This document shows, piece by piece, positions 5,941 to 7,372 of a stretch of 7,372 bases of DNA (the stretch's first letter is position 1; every line of letters starts with the position of its first letter). Where the stretch lies: the NCBI GenBank assembly GCA_938004315.1, contig CALKWG010000042.1:1-7372 (forward strand). The letters are read 5' to 3'. The notes below the pieces were generated by a model, which was not told the origin of the DNA, did not search any database, and saw only the letters and a list, made by a program, of their open reading frames with translations. Position numbers and translations under genes: made by a program. The stretch is from an uncultured Spirochaetaceae bacterium. GTDB taxonomy: Bacteria > Spirochaetota > Spirochaetia > Treponematales > UBA12059.

Positions 5941-6363
5941 CTAGCTATGGCTCGCGATGAACTCTTTCACCGCGGCCTCTATCTGGTCGCGCACGCGCCG
6001 GACGCCGGCCATGATCTCTTCGTCGCTCCCCTTCATGGCCGAGGGGTCGTCGAAGGGCCAATGATGCCGCTCCACGAGGCCGGGATACACGGGGCAACGC
6101 TCCGCCGCTTCCTTGGAGCAGACCGTCACCACGACCTGAAAGGCGCGCCCGGCTTTGTAGAGCTCGAAGGCGCTCTTCGTCTGGTTTTGGGAGATATCGA
6201 TGCCGACTTCGGCCATAGCGCGGACGACGTACGGGTTGAGCTTCCCCGGCTCGAGGCCGGCGCTGTCCGCCTCGAAGCTATCGGATGCATATTTCTTTAA
6301 GAACGCCTCGGCCATCTGGCTGCGGGCCGAATTATGGACGCATAGAAACAGGACTTTGGTCAT
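5941..6363 (-). CDS. arsC: Arsenate reductase ArsC, thioredoxin-linked low-molecular-weight phosphatase type
   Basis: This 140-residue enzyme reduces arsenate to arsenite, which Acr3 then exports. The P-loop CVHNSARS gives the nucleophile C8 and R14 (CX5R). C82 and C90 form the redox relay typical of thioredoxin-coupled ArsC, and HWPFDDPS (101-108) carries the catalytic acid of the DP loop. The C82-C90 interval is one residue longer than the C82-C89 of the S. aureus enzyme. The length is normal for the family. The ATG is supported by GGAGG (6372-6376) with an 8-base spacer. It follows acr3 after 71 bases and precedes the radical SAM gene by 12. Confidence 0.95.
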   Translation of the reverse strand: MTKVLFLCVHNSARSQMAEAFLKKYASDSFEADSAGLEPGKLNPYVVRAMAEVGIDISQNQTKSAFELYKAGRAFQVVVTVCSKEAAERCPVYPGLVERHHWPFDDPSAMKGSDEEIMAGVRRVRDQIEAAVKEFIASHS

Positions 6364-6389
6364 AGCTCATACCTCCGAACCTTCATCGT

Positions 6390-6413
6390 ACGCGCGCTTC
6401 GTTAATCGCGCGT
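6390..6413. repeat. Short inverted repeat in the acr3-arsC gap
   Basis: ACGCGCG (6390-6396) and CGCGCGT (6407-6413) form a perfect 7-base stem with a 10-base loop between the acr3 stop and the arsC ribosome-binding site. No T tract follows in the direction of transcription, so termination is unlikely. It may be an intercistronic processing or stability hairpin, or chance. Confidence 0.35.
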
Positions 6414-6434
6414 TAGCCCGGCGCTCGGCTCGCG

Positions 6435-7372
6435 TTAAACGGCCGCCGCGCTCTGTTTGGGGAACTTGAAGCGCGTGGCGCGGGCTATGCGCACGAGGGA
6501 CAGCATGACGGGCACCTCTACGAGGACGCCGACTACCGTGGCGAGCGCGGCCCCGGACGACAACCCGAAGAGGCTGATGGCCACCGCCACGGCCAGCTCG
6601 AAGAAATTCGAGGCGCCGATCATGCCGGCGGGAGCCGCCACTTCGTAAGGTACCTTCCAAGCCTTGGCCCAGCCGTAGCCGACGAAGAAGATGAAGTAGG
6701 TTTGAATAACGAGCGGCACGGCGATGAGCGCGATGGCTAGGGGGTTTGCTAGGATCACCTCGCCCTGGAAGGCGAAGAGAATGACCAGCGTTAAGAGGAG
6801 GCCGCCTTCGGTTATGCCGTCGAACTTCTTCACGAAGCTGCCCTCGAACCAGTCCTTGCCGCGTTTCTTAATCAAGGCGGAACGGGTAAGGGCGCCCAGG
6901 CCGAGCGGGATGACCACGAAGAGGATCACCGAGAGTATGAGCGTATCCAGGGGGACGCGCACGTCGCTGACGCCCAAGAGGAAGGCCACGATGGGCGTGA
7001 ACGCGAAGAGGATAATAAGGTCGTTCACGGCCACCTGCACCACGGTATAGCCGGGGTCGCCGTCGGACAGGTAGCTCCAGACGAAGACCATGGCCGTGCA
7101 AGGCGCCGCGCCCAAGAGCACCGCCCCCGCCAGGTATTCGGTCGCCAAGGCCTCGGGTATGAGCGCCTTAAAGACGACCTTCAGGAAGAACCAGGCTATC
7201 AGGTACATGGTAAAGGGCTTGATAAGCCAGTTGACCACGAGAGTCACGGCCAGGCCTTTGGGCTTCTTCCCGGCGTTCTTGATGCTCGTAAAATCCACCT
7301 TGAGCATCATCGGGTAAATCATGAGCCAGATAAGAATCGCCACCGGAATGGAGACCTTGGCGTACTCGAAGC
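6435..7372 (-). CDS. acr3: Arsenite efflux transporter Acr3, 5' end outside the window
   Basis: This membrane transporter of the BART superfamily exports arsenite using the proton gradient. The frame is open to the window edge. The residues before the first in-window GTG (7341-7343) read FEYAKVSIP and continue into [18 protein letters not shown], a typical Acr3 second-helix region, so the GTG is internal and about 40 N-terminal residues are missing. About 312 residues are visible. The essential cysteine sits in [11 protein letters not shown] (codon at 7098-7100), followed by [17 protein letters not shown]. The conserved helix-nine glutamate is in [12 protein letters not shown] (codon at 6597-6599). 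Multiple hydrophobic helices run the whole length to a TAA at 6435-6437. It leads the acr3-arsC-radical SAM operon; promoter and any arsR lie beyond the right edge. Confidence 0.95.
   Translation of the reverse strand, partial: FEYAKVSIPVAILIWLMIYPMMLKVDFTSIKNAGKKPKGLAVTLVVNWLIKPFTMYLIAWFFLKVVFKALIPEALATEYLAGAVLLGAAPCTAMVFVWSYLSDGDPGYTVVQVAVNDLIILFAFTPIVAFLLGVSDVRVPLDTLILSVILFVVIPLGLGALTRSALIKKRGKDWFEGSFVKKFDGITEGGLLLTLVILFAFQGEVILANPLAIALIAVPLVIQTYFIFFVGYGWAKAWKVPYEVAAPAGMIGASNFFELAVAVAISLFGLSSGAALATVVGVLVEVPVMLSLVRIARATRFKFPKQSAAAV

Noticed and set aside
7341..7343. GTG at 7341-7343 as the acr3 start codon
   Set aside because: Acr3-like sequence continues upstream in frame to the window edge, so this valine codon is internal.
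1..7372. CRISPR arrays, tRNA or rRNA genes, insertion sequences
   Set aside because: No regularly spaced repeats, cloverleaf-like segments, rRNA-like stretches or transposase coding were seen on either strand.

Overview
The window is a 7.4 kb GC-rich bacterial chromosomal segment with seven genes and almost no unexplained coding space. The organism is most likely a Gram-negative, anaerobic or respiring bacterium. The first 161 bases encode the tail of a FemAB-like peptidoglycan bridge enzyme whose wording resembles spirochaete homologues as I remember them. The cytochrome and radical SAM genes instead recall Geobacter-type Desulfobacterota. A high-GC spirochaete with horizontally shared respiratory genes is my best guess, at low confidence.

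Layout. (1) 1-161, plus: C-terminal end of a FemAB-like protein. (2) 152-1917, minus: resB-ccsA, the two-protein System II cytochrome c haem lyase, with an ATGA start/stop overlap. (3) 1918-2232: divergent control region with an AT-rich core. (4) 2233-3459, plus: an undecahaem c-type cytochrome gene interrupted by one in-frame TGA at 2401-2403. (5) 3540-4424, plus: an exported tandem-domain rhodanese, then a strong intrinsic terminator. (6) 7372-4615, minus: acr3 (5' end outside the window), arsC and a radical SAM/SPASM gene. This looks like one arsenic-resistance operon running convergently towards the rhodanese.

The main result is in the cytochrome gene. The TGA separates a signal peptide plus one haem motif from ten further haem motifs in the same frame. 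The downstream part has no signal peptide and no ribosome-binding site. A hairpin shaped like a bacterial SECIS element starts 12 bases after the TGA, with a GGUUC loop 17 bases after it. The simplest reading is a selenocysteine-containing 408-residue multihaem cytochrome resembling the ExtKL (seleno)protein family, followed by an ExtH-like rhodanese. In Geobacter these belong to clusters tied to selenite/tellurite and extracellular electron transfer. The System II genes transcribed away from it would supply the haem attachment that eleven CXXCH motifs need. The arsenic operon adds a second metalloid theme: arsenate reduction by ArsC, arsenite export by Acr3, and a radical SAM enzyme whose substrate is unknown.
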